Assembly (NCBI GenBank): GCA_963975425.1
Contig: CAXBGS010000003.1
Coordinates: 744,001 to 808,000, forward strand
Length of the DNA: 64,000 nt
Origin: CAXBGS01 sp963975425
GTDB lineage: Bacteria > Planctomycetota > Planctomycetia > Pirellulales > Pirellulaceae
Reading direction: 5' to 3'
Below are positions 37,145 to 45,951 of this stretch, one piece after another; the first letter of the stretch is position 1, and every line of letters starts with the position of its first letter. Below the pieces are notes generated by a model. It saw nothing but the letters and a program-made list of their open reading frames with translations, had not been told where the DNA came from and made no database searches. Both the position numbers and the translations under genes were made by a program.

Positions 37145-38509
37145 TCAAACATAGCCGGGCGTTGAGACGGCCCGGTGCACCCAGATTGACGAGTCTTTCG
37201 ACAAGTCGACCAGGTCCGGTTCGAATTGCCGGTGTCGGTTGTTCCACAATTCGATCACCGGCTTTGTGTACGTTCCGCCGGTCGCGCGGACGACTCTGCC
37301 GACCCGACCATCATTCGTTTCAATAAACGATCCGATGGGGAACAACGAAATCGTATTTAGCAGCGCGCGAACGACCTTGGCGTCATACAAACCTTGCGGG
37401 ATGCTTTTCAGTATCTTTTCGATCGCGAAATAGGGAATCAACCCGCTTCGATGCCAGCGATTCGAAACCAGCCCGACGTAGGCGTCCGCCACCGCGGCGA
37501 TTTTGGACAGTTGGTGAATTTCGTCGGCCCGGGTTCCGCGTGGGTAACCGCTGCCGTCACAACGCTCATGAATCTGATAGGCCACCAACCGAGCCTCGCG
37601 GCTTAGACTCACACCGGGGCACGCGAGGGCATCGAGCGTCAGAACGGGATGATCGGCGAGCATGATGAGCTCTCGGCGAGACAGGTCACGCTTGGCTTTA
37701 TAGATCTGTCGGTCTAGCTTCAGCATTCCCACGTCATGAACGAGGCATCCGGTCCCCAAATCAATCAAGCTCTGATCATCCAACGACAATGAGACTCCGA
37801 TCGCGATCGCAACGGAACACACGTGCAGGCTGTGCCTGCTGGGATAGTCGCAACTAAACGGATTCAGTCCTAACGCCAAGAACAAATCCTTGTCGCCGAC
37901 GATCGCCTTGATGGATGATCGACAGACATCCGACAAACCATCGGCGCTGCTGGGGTCGTCGCGGACGAGTGACTGAAACAGTCCGTCCATGTAAACAACT
38001 TGCTGCTCGCGACGCGCGACTTCGGCCGTCACCGCTTCGCGGTCGTACCGCGTCGAGGGTGCTGGAATGGGCGGACCATCGGTCGAACCTTCGACGCTTG
38101 AGCGAATTTCACCGCATCGAATTTCATCGTCGATGTCGCGACTGCGGGATGTCACCAAACGCGAAGCGGCGTACTGGTGATCGGAAACCTTTCGCAGTCT
38201 GCCTTGCGGTTGCCCCGCCTCCATGGCAGCGAGGTCGCGCTTGCTGACCGAAACGCTATACACGCCGCGTGCTTCAAGCTGTTTTATGAACTGCTCGTTG
38301 ATCTCGATCTGTTCGCCGAGCAGCTTGCTCCGTCGCGGACCCGAGTCGTAAATCGGTGCCGTTAAAACGGTACCGATCGACAATCCTGATAACGGGACCT
38401 GTGAGAACTCGGTGGACAAGCGACGGAGCCTTCGATTCGAAGTAAACCTTGCCCCGTGATGAAACAGCGCCCCCGCATTCAAGCAACCCAACGTGCGAGA
38501 TGCTGGCAA
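37145..38509 (-). CDS. HD-GYP domain phosphodiesterase
   Basis: Up to 454 aa. No ATG is available near the 5' end; in-frame TTG codons occur at 38509, 38491, 38482 and 38419, the last with GAAGG before it. The N-terminal ~180 residues are a variable region with no sensor motif recognised. The HD-GYP domain follows: RHSLHVCSVAIA, GCLVHDVGMLKLD with the HD dyad, a lone His in LADHPVLTLD, and IHERCDGSGYPRG with the GYP motif, then KIAAVADAYVGLVSNR. Expected to hydrolyse cyclic di-GMP. Cytosolic. Neighbours do not indicate its target. Confidence 0.92.
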   Translation of the reverse strand: MPASRTLGCLNAGALFHHGARFTSNRRLRRLSTEFSQVPLSGLSIGTVLTAPIYDSGPRRSKLLGEQIEINEQFIKQLEARGVYSVSVSKRDLAAMEAGQPQGRLRKVSDHQYAASRLVTSRSRDIDDEIRCGEIRSSVEGSTDGPPIPAPSTRYDREAVTAEVARREQQVVYMDGLFQSLVRDDPSSADGLSDVCRSSIKAIVGDKDLFLALGLNPFSCDYPSRHSLHVCSVAIAIGVSLSLDDQSLIDLGTGCLVHDVGMLKLDRQIYKAKRDLSRRELIMLADHPVLTLDALACPGVSLSREARLVAYQIHERCDGSGYPRGTRADEIHQLSKIAAVADAYVGLVSNRWHRSGLIPYFAIEKILKSIPQGLYDAKVVRALLNTISLFPIGSFIETNDGRVGRVVRATGGTYTKPVIELWNNRHRQFEPDLVDLSKDSSIWVHRAVSTPGYV

Positions 38510-38853
38510 CGGTGCCGCAGTGCCCCCTCGCTTACCGCAAGGCTGGCCCCTGCTGCGTCTGGGTTATGTATCGATCCGATCAACGGCAACCGTTGAACCA
38601 TAAACCGACAGCCAACGGTCAGAACACAAGACAGCGATCACGTTTTCAGAATAACCCGGCTAATCAGACCACCCGGCATTGGCAGAATGACCATCGAGGC
38701 GCATCGTGCTAGCGCGGCAGCGATGGAAATGATCGCTGGAACGTCCGGGGCGGCAGCGGAACCAGGAGCCAAGAACCAGGGCCGTCCGCAGAGCGGGCTA
38801 AGATCGCCAGAGGCAAGAGCGCCAGAAGTCTCTGGCGGGGCCGTCAAAAAAAG
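38510..38853. other. Intergenic region before tRNA-Lys
   Basis: About 344 bp. It contains an inverted repeat CGCCAGAG/CTCTGGCG (38805-38812 with 38830-38837). A seven-base T run on the minus strand (38852-38846) lies directly after the tRNA-Lys 3' end, probably ending that transcript. No gene is seen. Confidence 0.5.
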
Positions 38854-38926
38854 TGAGAGTGCTGGGACTCGAACCCAGGACCATTCGATTAAAAGTCGAA
38901 TGCTCTACCAACTGAGCTACACTCTC
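38854..38926 (-). tRNA. tRNA-Lys (anticodon TTT)
   Basis: 73 nt cloverleaf on the minus strand. Acceptor stem GAGAGTG/CACTCTC, discriminator A, D-loop AGCTCAGTTGGTAGAGC, anticodon loop CTTTTAA, T-arm GGTTCGAGTCC. CCA is not encoded. Confidence 0.98.
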
Positions 38927-39080
38927 GTTCGTTTTCGCTATTGAACTTTGCTTGTGACCGAAAAAAATAACCCGGAGTAACGGGCGGTTTGCCGATTTAC
39001 GACAAACGTCTTACTCCGGGCTCGCCTTTTCGCCCAGGAGAGAACAACCTTTTCGTTTTTGATTGTCTCTCCACCGCAAG

Positions 39081-39169
39081 CGGAGCGGACAGGATTTGAA
39101 CCTGCGGAAGGGTTTGACCCCTTCACCGATTTAGCAAACCGGCGCTTTCGACCACTCAGCCACCGCTCC
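39081..39169 (-). tRNA. tRNA-Ser (anticodon GCT)
   Basis: 89 nt with a long variable arm, typical of serine tRNA. Acceptor GGAGCGG/CCGCTCC, discriminator G, anticodon loop TTGCTAA, T-arm GGTTCAAATCC. CCA is not encoded. It is followed on the same strand 154 nt later by tRNA-Lys. Confidence 0.98.
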
Positions 39170-39366
39170 ATTTTGTTGCCCCACACCTGCAAGACCGGGA
39201 GAGAACCTGTCAAGGTTCACCGAAAACGCTGGTGCGAGTTGAGAGATTGTGCTGAATCAACGCTCCTTACGCAATCCCAGGCTGAGTTTCATCGATAAAA
39301 AGAGGGGCCGGTCGACATAATCAAAGCATAAATCCGGGTTACCTGCCCTACCGGAGCCCCTATCCC

Positions 39367-40344
39367 ATGCCGCAAAACTTCACGACCCAGCTGAGTCACC
39401 GGGCGATGGCCACCGAGTTCGTCGTGATGTTGGCCGCCGCAAGCTCGCACACCGTCGACTTGACGCTGCAGGCCCTGGAATTGCTGGATCAGATCGAAGC
39501 CGACCTGAGCATCTATCACGCCGAGAGCGAAATATCCCTCATCAACCGCGATGCGGCCCGGCAGCCGGTTGCCGTGTCAGGCCCGACATTCGCGCTGCTG
39601 CAAAAGGCCCTTCGCTGGAGCAAGCTGACCGAAGGCGCGTTTGACATCACCGCGGGTCCGCTGGTTCAGGCCTGGGGTTTCGGCAAGCGACGCGGACAAA
39701 AACCTTCCCCCGAAGTCATCCAAGAGGCACTGCAACGAGTGGGGTATCAGCACCTGCGCCTGGACCCCCACGACCGCACGGTCAGGTTCGATCGGCCGGG
39801 GATGTCGATCAACCTGGGTGCGATCGGTAAAGGCGATGCGCTGGACCGCTTGGCCGGCCAGTTGCTTGAGGGCGGCGCGACCGATTTTCTGATCCATGGC
39901 GGTAACAGCAGCGTGGTTGCGATGGGTGACCACCAACCCGGCAGCGGCGAAGGCTGGGCCGTTGGGATTGCTCATCCGACCAAGCCGTCACGACGCATCG
40001 CCGGCATTCGGCTTCGTGATCAGGCCTTGGCGACCAGCGGTTCGGGAAAACAGTTTTTTCATCACCAAGGCCAGCGATACGGTCACGTGATCGATCCCAG
40101 GAACGGACAACCGGTCGGCGATCTGCTCTCGCTAACCGTGATCGGGGCCAGTGCGGCCGATTCCGATGCCTGCGCGACGGGATGGTTTGTCGCTGGCAGC
40201 GAGTTTGTTCGATCTCGCGAAAAATACGATGACGCGACCGCATCGATCATGGTCGCCGCGGGCAACCGCCAGGACGACGTTCACATCACCACCACCGGCA
40301 GCCCACGGTGGGTTGATGGCGACGCACCCGATGCATCGACGTAA
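39367..40344 (+). CDS. apbE: FAD:protein FMN transferase
   Basis: 325 aa. ApbE family: moves FMN from FAD onto a Thr in target flavoproteins (Na+-NQR, Rnf and similar), Mg2+-dependent. Seen: TEFVVMLAAAS start, LEADLSIYHAESEISLIN, AFDITAGPLVQAWGFG, NLGAIGKGDALDR with the catalytic and metal region, FLIHGGNSSVVAMG, ALATSGSGKQFF and HVIDPRNGQPV. No signal peptide or lipobox is visible from this start, which is unusual because many ApbE proteins are exported. No Nqr/Rnf genes are nearby. Confidence 0.95.
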   Translation: MPQNFTTQLSHRAMATEFVVMLAAASSHTVDLTLQALELLDQIEADLSIYHAESEISLINRDAARQPVAVSGPTFALLQKALRWSKLTEGAFDITAGPLVQAWGFGKRRGQKPSPEVIQEALQRVGYQHLRLDPHDRTVRFDRPGMSINLGAIGKGDALDRLAGQLLEGGATDFLIHGGNSSVVAMGDHQPGSGEGWAVGIAHPTKPSRRIAGIRLRDQALATSGSGKQFFHHQGQRYGHVIDPRNGQPVGDLLSLTVIGASAADSDACATGWFVAGSEFVRSREKYDDATASIMVAAGNRQDDVHITTTGSPRWVDGDAPDAST

Positions 40345-40547
40345 TGGACTGATGTGCCGACAGATTGAGTTGAGCTTGGCCCCCTGGCAAATCAGTGCCA
40401 TGCAAGCGTCTAGTTTCACGACGATTCGTTCCGCGCCAAACGCGTCTGGACTTTCACATCAAAAAGTGACTACAAGAGAATTGCGGGCGACCGGCCGATG
40501 GCCAACCCCGCCGACACTGATTGAAAACAAAGAAGGACAACCCACGG

Positions 40548-40784
40548 ATGAATATCAACTTCTTTGAATGGCTTCGCGACAGCGTTCGCCATTCGGTCTT
40601 ACTGGGAGTGAGCGACGCCGTTGAACAAATCGGGACGCCCCCGGATTCCGATGAGCTGCAACCGCGTCTTGCCGCTTTGCTGAGCGACGAAAGCAAACCC
40701 AAGGCCAAGACGGCCCGAAAAACTGGCGGACGCAAACGCCTGGGCAAGTCGCTAAAAGAGATGGACACGACCGCGGTCAAATAG
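40548..40784 (+). CDS. Small conserved-looking hypothetical protein
   Basis: 78 aa from ATG 40548. N-terminus NINFFEWLRDSVRHSVLLGVSDAVEQIG could be an amphipathic helix. The C-terminal half is Lys/Arg-rich and flexible (KAKTARKTGGRKRLGK). No known domain. An AGAAGGA ribosome-binding site precedes the ATG, which supports a real gene. Its 3' end overlaps by 8 bp the 3' end of the convergent histidine kinase gene. Confidence 0.65.
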   Translation: MNINFFEWLRDSVRHSVLLGVSDAVEQIGTPPDSDELQPRLAALLSDESKPKAKTARKTGGRKRLGKSLKEMDTTAVK

Positions 40785-41553
40785 TTTCCGGTGGTCGCCA
40801 CCGAAACCGAACCGTTGTCGGTCCGCCAATTGCCGATTCGACCGAGCATGTTCCGCCAGCAAGCCGTGCGCGGCCGACCATGCTGCGCACACCAAATCGG
40901 TCTGGCGAAACATCGTCCACGTTGAATCCGCCGCCGTTGTCGGACACGGTGATCAGCCATGACGGTTCGTCATCTCGGTCTGCAACATCTCGGTCTGCCG
41001 CATCTCGTGTTGCGGTGATTGTGATTTCGGTTGCCTGGCCGTGTCGGACGGCGTTACGAACGGCTTCGATCACGATTCGATAGGCGGCCGATAAAACCTT
41101 CGCCGGCAACGCATTGACGCCTGGATCGATTTGCCACTTGATGGCATCGGCGGAATCGATCATGCGTGAGAGCGTTTCGTTGACGACGCGATCCCAATCT
41201 CGCCCCTCCAGCTCTGGCGGATAGACTTCGACCAACAGTTTTCGCCCGACCTGCAGCGCGTCGTCCAGCCAGTCGGCGACCTGTGCGATCCGGTCTCGCG
41301 GCACGGCGGTTCTCGCTGCACTTGCCTGCGATGTGTGCGAGTCCGGCTGGGACGCATGCGCCATCGATGCTTCGGTCGCATCGTGTTCAAGAGCGGTCTG
41401 TTCCAGCAAGCCACGCAAACTTGCCGAAGCCGCAAAGATGAGCGGCAGGAGGGTATCGTGGATCTCGTGACCGATCCGCGCACGTTCCAGCTCGATCAGT
41501 TCGAGCGGTCCGTTCTCGGATGAATCAGCCGCCAAACCAGCCTTTCTTGTCAA
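40777..41553 (-). CDS. Cytosolic histidine kinase (NarL/DesK-partner type)
   Basis: 258 aa, apparently from TTG 41553 (another TTG at 41535); no ATG is available. The HisKA_3 dimerisation helix contains ERARIGHEIHDTLLPL with the phospho-acceptor His, then the HATPase_c domain: N-box EAVRNAVRHG, G1 SDNGGGFNVDD and G2 DRFGVRSMVGRARLAGG. No membrane or sensor domain, so input must come from a partner. The gene starts inside the 3' end of the STAS gene (29-bp overlap), pointing to translational coupling. No response regulator adjoins it. Confidence 0.88.
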   Translation of the reverse strand: MTRKAGLAADSSENGPLELIELERARIGHEIHDTLLPLIFAASASLRGLLEQTALEHDATEASMAHASQPDSHTSQASAARTAVPRDRIAQVADWLDDALQVGRKLLVEVYPPELEGRDWDRVVNETLSRMIDSADAIKWQIDPGVNALPAKVLSAAYRIVIEAVRNAVRHGQATEITITATRDAADRDVADRDDEPSWLITVSDNGGGFNVDDVSPDRFGVRSMVGRARLAGGTCSVESAIGGPTTVRFRWRPPETI

Positions 41554-41893
41554 AACTGGCCAGGGCCTTTTCTTCGCCCTCTTGGATATCGAACAACTTG
41601 TTCAGCTTCGTGATCTTAAAGACCTCGAGCACATTCGGCGAGACTTCGCAAAACTTTAACGCGATGCCCTGGGCCTTGCAGACTTTGTTCAGCATCACCA
41701 GCTTGGTGATCATCGCCGACGACATGAATGACACGCCGCGAAAGTTCAGCAATAACTTTTTGTGAATCGCCTGCGGAACCGATTCTTGCAACTCTTTGCC
41801 AACTTGTTCGATTCGTTGGCTATCGAGAATTTTACTGTCGGTGAAACCGACGACCAAAATTTCGCCGCTGGTCTGTGTCGTGATGGCCGCCAT
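41525..41893 (-). CDS. STAS-domain anti-sigma-factor antagonist-like protein
   Basis: 122 aa from ATG 41893; upstream in-frame codons to 42049 look non-coding. STAS fold: GEILVVGFTDSKILDSQRIEQVGKEL, then LLLNFRGVSFMSSAMITKLVML, where phospho-acceptor Ser of SpoIIAA-type proteins would lie in FMSSAM. Small soluble protein that would bind a kinase/anti-sigma partner. It overlaps the downstream histidine kinase gene by 29 bp, so the two may function together. Confidence 0.9.
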   Translation of the reverse strand: MAAITTQTSGEILVVGFTDSKILDSQRIEQVGKELQESVPQAIHKKLLLNFRGVSFMSSAMITKLVMLNKVCKAQGIALKFCEVSPNVLEVFKITKLNKLFDIQEGEEKALASFDKKGWFGG

Positions 41894-42068
41894 GCTGCTT
41901 AGATTCCGAAAGGCCGATGGTGATGCCGAGCAACCGAGTTGCCGACGAACGATGGATGAATTGATCCACAGACTATCAGCCGGACCATCAAATGGCAATT
42001 CTGGCAATTGGCAATTCTGGCACTGACCCAGAATGATCGACTCTGGCAAATGCGTTCGAACACCAGCC

Positions 42069-42150
42069 CGATATGCCCTCAGACGCGATATGCCCCCAGA
42101 CCTGATATGCCCCCAGCCCTCAGACCTGATATGCCCCGAGCGCTAAGACG
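42069..42150. repeat. Degenerate tandem repeat, ~17-bp units
   Basis: Units CGATATGCCCTCAGACG (42069), CGATATGCCCCCAGACC (42086), a 24-bp expanded unit (42103) and a diverged one (42127). It lies just after the stop of the minus-strand gene ending at 42165. Confidence 0.85.
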
Positions 42151-42164
42151 ATACGCGCCGACCG

Positions 42165-42941
42165 CTACGAATCGAACTGGTCCAACTGGTCGACCAAGTC
42201 ATCCAGATCGATTTGGCCCGCTCGTGCTGGCTGCTGTGGCAAGTCACCCGCCCGATCTCTGGCCCCGTCTGGCGAGCGACGCGCCGGCGATGGCTCCTCC
42301 GCGGATGAATTCGACTTGCCTTGCTGAGGATCAGCCGCCCGAGGATCCGCCGACCGCGACGGATCAGCCAACCTTGACGGATCAGCCTGGCGAGGGCCGC
42401 CAGAATCGCCCTGCTTACCGGAGACGGGATGACCGTTTGCGGCGCTGGCCTTGGCTTGCGATCGAATCGGCTTCGCCCCTTTTTCCTTCGAACCGTTCAA
42501 AGCGGGTGGAGCGCCGAGCGAAAACGTTCGCACTTGCAGCGTCTGCCGCAGCGCCGCCAAGGCCTCACATAGCTGCGCTGCCTCGGTAAACCGGTTCAGG
42601 TCAAAGGCATAGATCCGGCGTTGGGAGCCTTGGTCCTGCGGCGACACGTCCATATCTGGATCGTGTGCATGCGGCGACCGGCGTCCCAAGAAGCCGACCG
42701 AATGCAGCGACGACTCGATCGCGGGGGGCGGTTGCCAGTCCAACACACAAACGTCACCCGAAATCGAATCCAAGGTCAGCTTGTCCGTCGATCCCTCGGT
42801 GAGCTTGTCCAGCGATTCGACCAGCGTCAGATCCATACCTGGCAAACCGATCAGTTCACCGACGACCGATTCGGCCAAACGTCGCGCGGCGCCCGCCGCA
42901 GGCGCGGACTCGATCATGATGACGTTCAGTCTCGCCGGCAT
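42165..42941 (-). CDS. Hypothetical protein in NTPase cluster
   Basis: 258 aa, ATG 42941. Not recognised. Residues ~1-150 look folded, with alternating hydrophobic strands (VIMIESAPAAGAARRLAESV, DVCVLDWQPPP) and a conserved-looking helix (AFDLNRFTEAAQLCEALAAL). Residues ~160-245 are low complexity (Lys/Ser/Asp/Pro/Arg repeats such as RLADPSRSADPRAADP). The C-terminus is acidic (DLDDLVDQLDQFDS). It starts 33 bp after the NTPase gene stop on the same strand, so it is probably in one operon with it. Confidence 0.6.
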   Translation of the reverse strand: MPARLNVIMIESAPAAGAARRLAESVVGELIGLPGMDLTLVESLDKLTEGSTDKLTLDSISGDVCVLDWQPPPAIESSLHSVGFLGRRSPHAHDPDMDVSPQDQGSQRRIYAFDLNRFTEAAQLCEALAALRQTLQVRTFSLGAPPALNGSKEKGAKPIRSQAKASAANGHPVSGKQGDSGGPRQADPSRLADPSRSADPRAADPQQGKSNSSAEEPSPARRSPDGARDRAGDLPQQPARAGQIDLDDLVDQLDQFDS

Positions 42942-42974
42942 TGCAGTGTTTCCATCATTTGAATTGGTTCGACG

Positions 42975-43778
42975 TCAAGCTTGGTTTCGGATCGCTTGCC
43001 GGGTTTCCGATCGCATTGCTGGGGTTCTGATCGCTTGCGGGGGTTCCGATCGTATTGCCAACGCGACACGCCTCCCCCCGCCGTACGCTTCCACCACATC
43101 GTAGAGATCGAACCACAGGCTTCGAATGTCTGTATCGTGATGGATCTCGGTTCGATCAAGCTTTCCTCGCACCGCGCTTGCGACCTGATCATCGACCTCG
43201 CACAGCAGACACTGGCTCAAGCATTCTACTAACGGACGACTTGCCGCGGTGACGTAAAGTGTCGAAAAGCCGACCAGCGAGGTGTGTGACGTCGCCAATA
43301 ACCGCAGACCATTGCGACTGGCAAATCGTCGAAGCCACCAGCGGTCCCACGGCAGCAGTTGCTCGATCCCGTCGATGATCAAGAGTGATCCGACCGGTAC
43401 GGTCGTGAGCAGGCGCCGCACGCGACAACCATTTTCATAGCCGTGACGAAGCCGATGGTGATAGCGACGACCTTCCGGTGCATGCAGCTGTATTTTTTCG
43501 ATCGACGGATACCGACATGCCAAATCGCCACACAGCGTCTGCAGCAGCGTGGATTTCCCGGTGCCGTGCGGCCCGACGATCAAGCCAAACTTGATTCGAT
43601 CAAGTCGGTCCACGATGGCAGAAACACGAGCGGACGCAAGGTTCGGGTCGTCAGCGTCTGCGGACGACTTGCCGGCGATGTCATCCGGTGCCATCGACTC
43701 GAACGAAAACGGCAGAGCGCCGGGGCGGATGAACCGCGTCGAAAAAGGGTTGGGCTGGCAATCCAACGACGGACTCAT
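42975..43778 (-). CDS. P-loop NTPase (AAA/ExeA-like)
   Basis: 267 aa from ATG 43778 (an in-frame TTG lies directly before). The N-terminus NPFSTRFIRPGALPF precedes Walker A GPHGTGKST near residue 77, then Walker B-like LLIIDGIEQL, a sensor-like LLATSHTSL, and a C-terminal helical region. The stop of the preceding arrestin-like gene overlaps this ATG (TGATG), indicating translational coupling. The last ~25 residues (AIRSEPPQAIRTPAMRS) are encoded by a short tandem repeat and are probably not ancestral. Function unknown. Confidence 0.8.
   Translation of the reverse strand: MSPSLDCQPNPFSTRFIRPGALPFSFESMAPDDIAGKSSADADDPNLASARVSAIVDRLDRIKFGLIVGPHGTGKSTLLQTLCGDLACRYPSIEKIQLHAPEGRRYHHRLRHGYENGCRVRRLLTTVPVGSLLIIDGIEQLLPWDRWWLRRFASRNGLRLLATSHTSLVGFSTLYVTAASRPLVECLSQCLLCEVDDQVASAVRGKLDRTEIHHDTDIRSLWFDLYDVVEAYGGGRRVALAIRSEPPQAIRTPAMRSETRQAIRNQA
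42990..43059. repeat. Tandem repeat, ~19-20-bp units, inside NTPase 3' end
   Basis: Units begin GATCGC at 42990, 43009, 43029 and 43048 (last partial). They encode the repetitive C-terminus of the NTPase (AIRxxPxQAIR). Confidence 0.85.
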
Positions 43779-44371
43779 CAAGACTCAGATGCCGCAGCAC
43801 TGGAACGCGATGCCGCGGTGCTGGAGCCCTCAGGCACATCGCTGTGGCCGTCTTCGCCAACCGGCTGCGCATCATCGGCCGCCTGAATCGTGGGCGAAGC
43901 CAACTTCGTTTCCTTCAGCGGACTGCACTGCTTCCGCGAACCGGCGACCAAATAGAAAGGTTGTTCGGCCACGATCTCTTTACCGCTGGCCATGAACAGC
44001 CGGAGCCGGATACACCACTGCAACCGGATCAATCGCCCGTGATAGCTGAGGGGCGTGCGCGGCAGTTGGCACTGAATGGATTGCTGGTCGGCCAACCCGG
44101 TGCGTCGGATCTGACTTTCACTGATCCGATGAAAATGATGCACGTGCAGGTCTTCGTCACCCTTACCCTCGGTGTGCCACATCACCGAAATTTCGACACC
44201 CTGGATTTGCTCGACCGGCACTCGGCTGATTTGCCATGTCGCCTGCAATGGCCCACCGGCGTGATAGATCCCATCCTCGCGGCACAGCGCGACATTCACC
44301 GCGGGCTGGGCTTCGGCGGGTCCACCCTGGGATGAACGACGACGGGAAAACTTCGGCAGAACGATGGCCAC
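43778..44371 (-). CDS. Arrestin-like fold protein B
   Basis: 197 aa from a probable GTG at 44371; an ATG-less open frame runs to 44479. Beta-rich: NVALCREDGIYHAGGPLQATWQI, VEISVMWHTEGKGDEDLHVHHF and a strand-rich end with LRLFMASGKEIVAEQPFYLV, the layout of an arrestin/Spo0M-like domain. Assignment is from pattern only. The Ala/Ser-rich tail (~165-197) is disordered. It overlaps the 3' end of arrestin-like A by 76 bp and the NTPase start by 1 bp. Confidence 0.6.
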   Translation of the reverse strand: MAIVLPKFSRRRSSQGGPAEAQPAVNVALCREDGIYHAGGPLQATWQISRVPVEQIQGVEISVMWHTEGKGDEDLHVHHFHRISESQIRRTGLADQQSIQCQLPRTPLSYHGRLIRLQWCIRLRLFMASGKEIVAEQPFYLVAGSRKQCSPLKETKLASPTIQAADDAQPVGEDGHSDVPEGSSTAASRSSAAASES

Positions 44372-45357
44372 GGGCGTGACTCTCCGGAAACAACGATCTT
44401 CCAACGAATCGCATTGTGCGACCCGACAAAGGAATGCATGGCATTTTCTGGAAGATTCAGACTTAATTGTTGCTCCCAAGGGGCCTGGGGGTCAACTCGT
44501 ACATCGCGTTGTTTATGCAAAACTTCGCGGAATGCCTCATATCGCTCGACGCGAACGTCCGTTCCCTGGCGGAAAAAGGTTTCCTCTTCGCAAATCAATT
44601 GGACCTGGACTCTCTTCAAACGCAGCCGACCGGACTGGGACACAAACAATTCGATCGGCTGTCCGGGGTACAACGGCTGGTCCGAGATTTCGACGATTGT
44701 CGACCCCACCCCGGCGTGCTTTCGCAGCTGAGCCAGAAAGTATCGAAAAGACCAAATCCCGATTCCCGCAAAGGGCACGAGCAGACCGACCATGATCCAC
44801 CGGGGCCGTTGGTACCAAAACCCCGAGACGACCACGGCCAACAAGACGAACCACACCGTGTTCCATAAGACGGTCAAGATTGCCGGACCGGCAAACCCGG
44901 CCGCCGGCGAAGTGTCGCTAGCGAGCCGGTACGCCAGTCGCTCACCCGGGCTTTCGGTCAACAGACGGGCCGAGGGAACGCTGGGCAGTTTCTGTGGTTC
45001 GCCTTCGGCTGCGGTGATCACATCAATCGAACCGGCGCGGTTCGCCAGCACGGATCGAAATTCGTTGCTGGCCCCCAGCCGGATCAATCGAAAAACCAGC
45101 CCCGTCGCGCCCGTGATGATCGCGGCCAGCGACAAGATGCCAAGGATCCATGTCGCCAAGCCGCTCGTAATCGTTTCGGTCGAAACGTCCGGTGCTTTCT
45201 CCGGTGCAAACCGAGTCAACAGCACCAACGAAAACGCGAAGACCCCCACCATGAACAGGCCGGCATAGAACGCGACTTCACCGGCGACGCCGCGCAGGGC
45301 GACACCGAGGAAGCGTTTCCCGCGCTTCTTGCTCCAGGGTTGTGGTATCAGAGACAT
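44296..45357 (-). CDS. Membrane-anchored arrestin-like fold protein A
   Basis: 353 aa, ATG 45357. Four hydrophobic helices: ~25-50 (VAFYAGLFMVGVFAFSLVLL), ~70-92 (WILGILSLAAIITGATGLVF), ~155-175 and ~185-200. The C-terminal ~140 residues form a beta-rich domain (STIVEISDQPLYPGQPIELFV, LKRVQVQLICEEETFF, IRWKIVVSGESRPWPSF), the pattern of an arrestin-like fold. The same scheme recurs in the next gene. Likely inner-membrane protein displaying the domain in the cytosol or periplasm. Function unknown. Confidence 0.65.
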   Translation of the reverse strand: MSLIPQPWSKKRGKRFLGVALRGVAGEVAFYAGLFMVGVFAFSLVLLTRFAPEKAPDVSTETITSGLATWILGILSLAAIITGATGLVFRLIRLGASNEFRSVLANRAGSIDVITAAEGEPQKLPSVPSARLLTESPGERLAYRLASDTSPAAGFAGPAILTVLWNTVWFVLLAVVVSGFWYQRPRWIMVGLLVPFAGIGIWSFRYFLAQLRKHAGVGSTIVEISDQPLYPGQPIELFVSQSGRLRLKRVQVQLICEEETFFRQGTDVRVERYEAFREVLHKQRDVRVDPQAPWEQQLSLNLPENAMHSFVGSHNAIRWKIVVSGESRPWPSFCRSFPVVVHPRVDPPKPSPR

Positions 45358-45414
45358 CAGTCTTCGACGCAGCTCGCTCGAAACACCGCCGGTTCATTCA
45401 GCCGACGCGCCGGC

Positions 45415-45484
45415 CTGGTCCGTTCGCGCCTTGACCCGCTCGGTTCTTGCTTGGGCCCGTTCGGTTGGTGCTTGGGCACATGCC
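45415..45484. repeat. Degenerate tandem repeat, ~20-bp units
   Basis: CTTGACCCGCTCGGTTCTTG (45430), CTTGGGCCCGTTCGGTTGGTG (45450) and a partial at 45471, with a weaker unit before. It lies just after the stop of the alpha-CTD gene. Confidence 0.75.
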
Positions 45485-45507
45485 GCGGAGACGCCGGCTC
45501 GCATCGT

Positions 45508-45783
45508 TCAAGCATCAGCGCGCTCGTGGCCGGGACGATAGAACCCAAGTTTTTCCAAAGCCGAGTAGACTTCATCCAGCGTTTTTTCGCCAAAGTTGCT
45601 GATCGACAGCAACCGCTTCGGCGTTGCGTTGAGCAAATCGCGGACAGTCAAAATGCCGGTCTCTTCCAGGCAGTTTGTCGTCCGCACGGTCAGTTCCATT
45701 TCAGCGATGCTCAGCTCCAGTCGTTCGCGTCGCAAACGAGCTTCTTCTTCCGCATGGCTTAGAGGGATTCGTGTACGTGTCAT
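45508..45783 (-). CDS. Stand-alone RNA polymerase alpha-CTD protein
   Basis: 91 aa from ATG 45783; an upstream open frame to 45840 lacks conservation. After an acidic/basic N-terminal helix, residues ~32-85 align with the C-terminal domain of RNA polymerase alpha: ELTVRTTNCLEE...ISNFGEKTLDEVYSAL. The residues equivalent to E. coli R265, N268, C269, K298 and E302 are all kept, with Ser299 replaced by Thr. The alpha N-terminal (dimerisation) domain is absent. Inferred DNA-binding regulator or polymerase competitor. Head of the minus-strand arrestin/NTPase run, 150 bp upstream of arrestin-like A. Confidence 0.87.
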   Translation of the reverse strand: MTRTRIPLSHAEEEARLRRERLELSIAEMELTVRTTNCLEETGILTVRDLLNATPKRLLSISNFGEKTLDEVYSALEKLGFYRPGHERADA

Positions 45784-45951
45784 GCCAAAATCCTTTTTCT
45801 CGATCGGCAAGCGGCATCGAATCGAAACCGCGCCGGACACATGTGTAGCCGTGAATGGACGTGATTGATTCAGCCACGCGAATCCTTCACGACTGTGAAA
45901 CTTGGGCAGGAATGTAAGGGAAACTCGGATTTACCGCAAACTCAGCCCGAT

